Positions 63,336-64,000 of a DNA stretch of 64,000 nt are shown here, in pieces. The notes beneath the pieces are model-generated. The model saw nothing but the letters and a program-made list of their open reading frames with translations. It did no database searches and had not been told where the DNA came from. Location: contig CBDCVJ010000023.1 of assembly GCA_965222975.1 (NCBI GenBank), positions 62,001-126,000 on the forward strand, given 5' to 3'. Every line of letters starts with the position of its first letter. Positions within the stretch are counted from its first letter, which is position 1. The translations under genes and the position numbers were made by a program. Origin of the DNA: UBA6168 sp965222975. Its GTDB lineage: Bacteria > Bacteroidota > Bacteroidia > Chitinophagales > Saprospiraceae.

Positions 63336-64000
63336 TCATTTTGATTCTGGAAAAAGCAATCCTACGAATGCCATCCATCTATACCTAAGAGTATAATTGC
63401 CTTTGGCAAATTCACCTTTCAGATAAAATTGTAGCATTAGAATAAAACTCCCTGTCAGCTTAAAGATAAATTCTAATAGTTTTTTTAAAAAAGAAAAAAC
63501 TCCTTCATCCCGTACCCGAATGCTTTCCTCACTCCCAAACTTCAAACTCAATTTTTTAAAATTTTCATCTGAAGTGCGCGCAGCATCTATGGTGTGTTCG
63601 ACTTCCAGCATAGGAAGATAGATAATATTGTCGGAAATCTCCCTTATTTTAAAATTGATGTATTTATCGTCCGCTCTCCATTTCAATTTATTATTAAATC
63701 CACCTACTTGTTTCAATAAATCTTTCCGGTAAGTCATATTGCAACCAGCAGGATATTCGTTTTTTTTAAAAAACCTTTTCTTGTTTCCAAGATCCACTTT
63801 GGTCACAAAACCATATAAATATTTGTTCATCCACTTTGGTTCTTCGATTTCATAACGAGGGGTGACTTTTCCGCCCAACCCGGCGGTGTCTGGGTACTCG
63901 GAAAAATAATTGTAAATTAATTCTAAAAAATCGGATTTGGCATAAGCATCGTCGTCAATATAAGTGATGACGCCATTTTTAGATTCGGCAATGCCCCGGT
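63336..64000 (-). CDS. glycosyltransferase family 2 protein, 5' end outside window
   Basis: The frame is open from the right edge to the stop at 63336, giving 221 visible residues. The nucleotide-sugar/metal motif ITYIDDDAYA (DDD) lies near the edge. The acceptor segment NMTYRKDLLKQVGGFNNKLKWRADDKYI follows the GT2 pattern with its D-D-like catalytic region. The C-terminus has a hydrophobic segment (IFKLTGSFILMLQFYL), so it may associate with the membrane. GT-A fold enzymes of this type add sugars to surface polysaccharide or glycoprotein; the substrate is unknown. Confidence 0.88.
   Translation of the reverse strand, partial: RGIAESKNGVITYIDDDAYAKSDFLELIYNYFSEYPDTAGLGGKVTPRYEIEEPKWMNKYLYGFVTKVDLGNKKRFFKKNEYPAGCNMTYRKDLLKQVGGFNNKLKWRADDKYINFKIREISDNIIYLPMLEVEHTIDAARTSDENFKKLSLKFGSEESIRVRDEGVFSFLKKLLEFIFKLTGSFILMLQFYLKGEFAKGNYTLRYRWMAFVGLLFPESK

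Overview
The window reads as chromosome of a Bacteroidota member, most likely a Saprospiria-type marine or sludge bacterium. Evidence: many secreted proteins end in a type IX secretion (T9SS) type A sorting domain with the FPNP or YPNP signature; a GldB gliding lipoprotein, a PorT-like barrel, BshA (bacillithiol), DUF5686, DUF4271 next to HemD and an RprX/RprY-like two-component pair are all typical of the phylum. I see no tRNA, rRNA, CRISPR array, prophage or transposase gene.

Layout. 1-5.9 kb (minus): metal-efflux operon with a His-rich small protein, a CusA pump fused to a TolC-like domain, and a lipoprotein adaptor cut by the window edge. 6.0-16.3 kb: M4 metallopeptidase (minus), then DUF5686, DUF4139 and SGNH-hydrolase proteins (plus). 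16.5-18.0 kb: arsenosugar pair (AhpD-like protein and radical SAM ArsS). 18.1-22.3 kb (minus): a stress-like block with a baeRF protein, small coiled-coil proteins, DUF1328 and MscS. 22.5-26.0 kb: regulators (a frameshifted AraC, an XRE protein, a TetR with two matching operators), DUF2867 and a rearranged DUF2147. 26-36.6 kb: a T9SS surface-protein array with a 976-bp tandem duplication, bounded by inverted copies of one dispersed repeat. 36.6-47.6 kb: TPR/GT-C membrane protein, a MerR-B12-like regulator with degenerate cobalamin motifs, T9SS proteins, BshA, and a flavoprotein plus membrane polyferredoxin. 47.7-53.1 kb: two T9SS genes broken by five single-base frame changes and an XRE gene with a stop at codon 3 and a 20-base poly-G tail. 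53.2-60.5 kb: GldB, PorT-like barrel, MscS, HemD, DUF4271, RprXY-like pair. 61.2-64 kb (minus): DJ-1/PfpI lipoprotein, an ATP-grasp enzyme behind a poly-cysteine micro-ORF and terminator, and a glycosyltransferase cut by the edge.

Intergenic space is unusually rich in long inverted repeats and degenerate word-like repeats, often placed directly before start codons or between convergent genes. The most interesting candidate is the poly-cysteine leader at 63157-63240: five consecutive Cys codons, a possible antiterminator segment and an intrinsic terminator precede an ATP-grasp gene, an arrangement that fits a cysteine-responsive attenuator. Second is the recombining T9SS cassette array. Third is a palindromic element inserted in frame in the signal sequence of the efflux adaptor.
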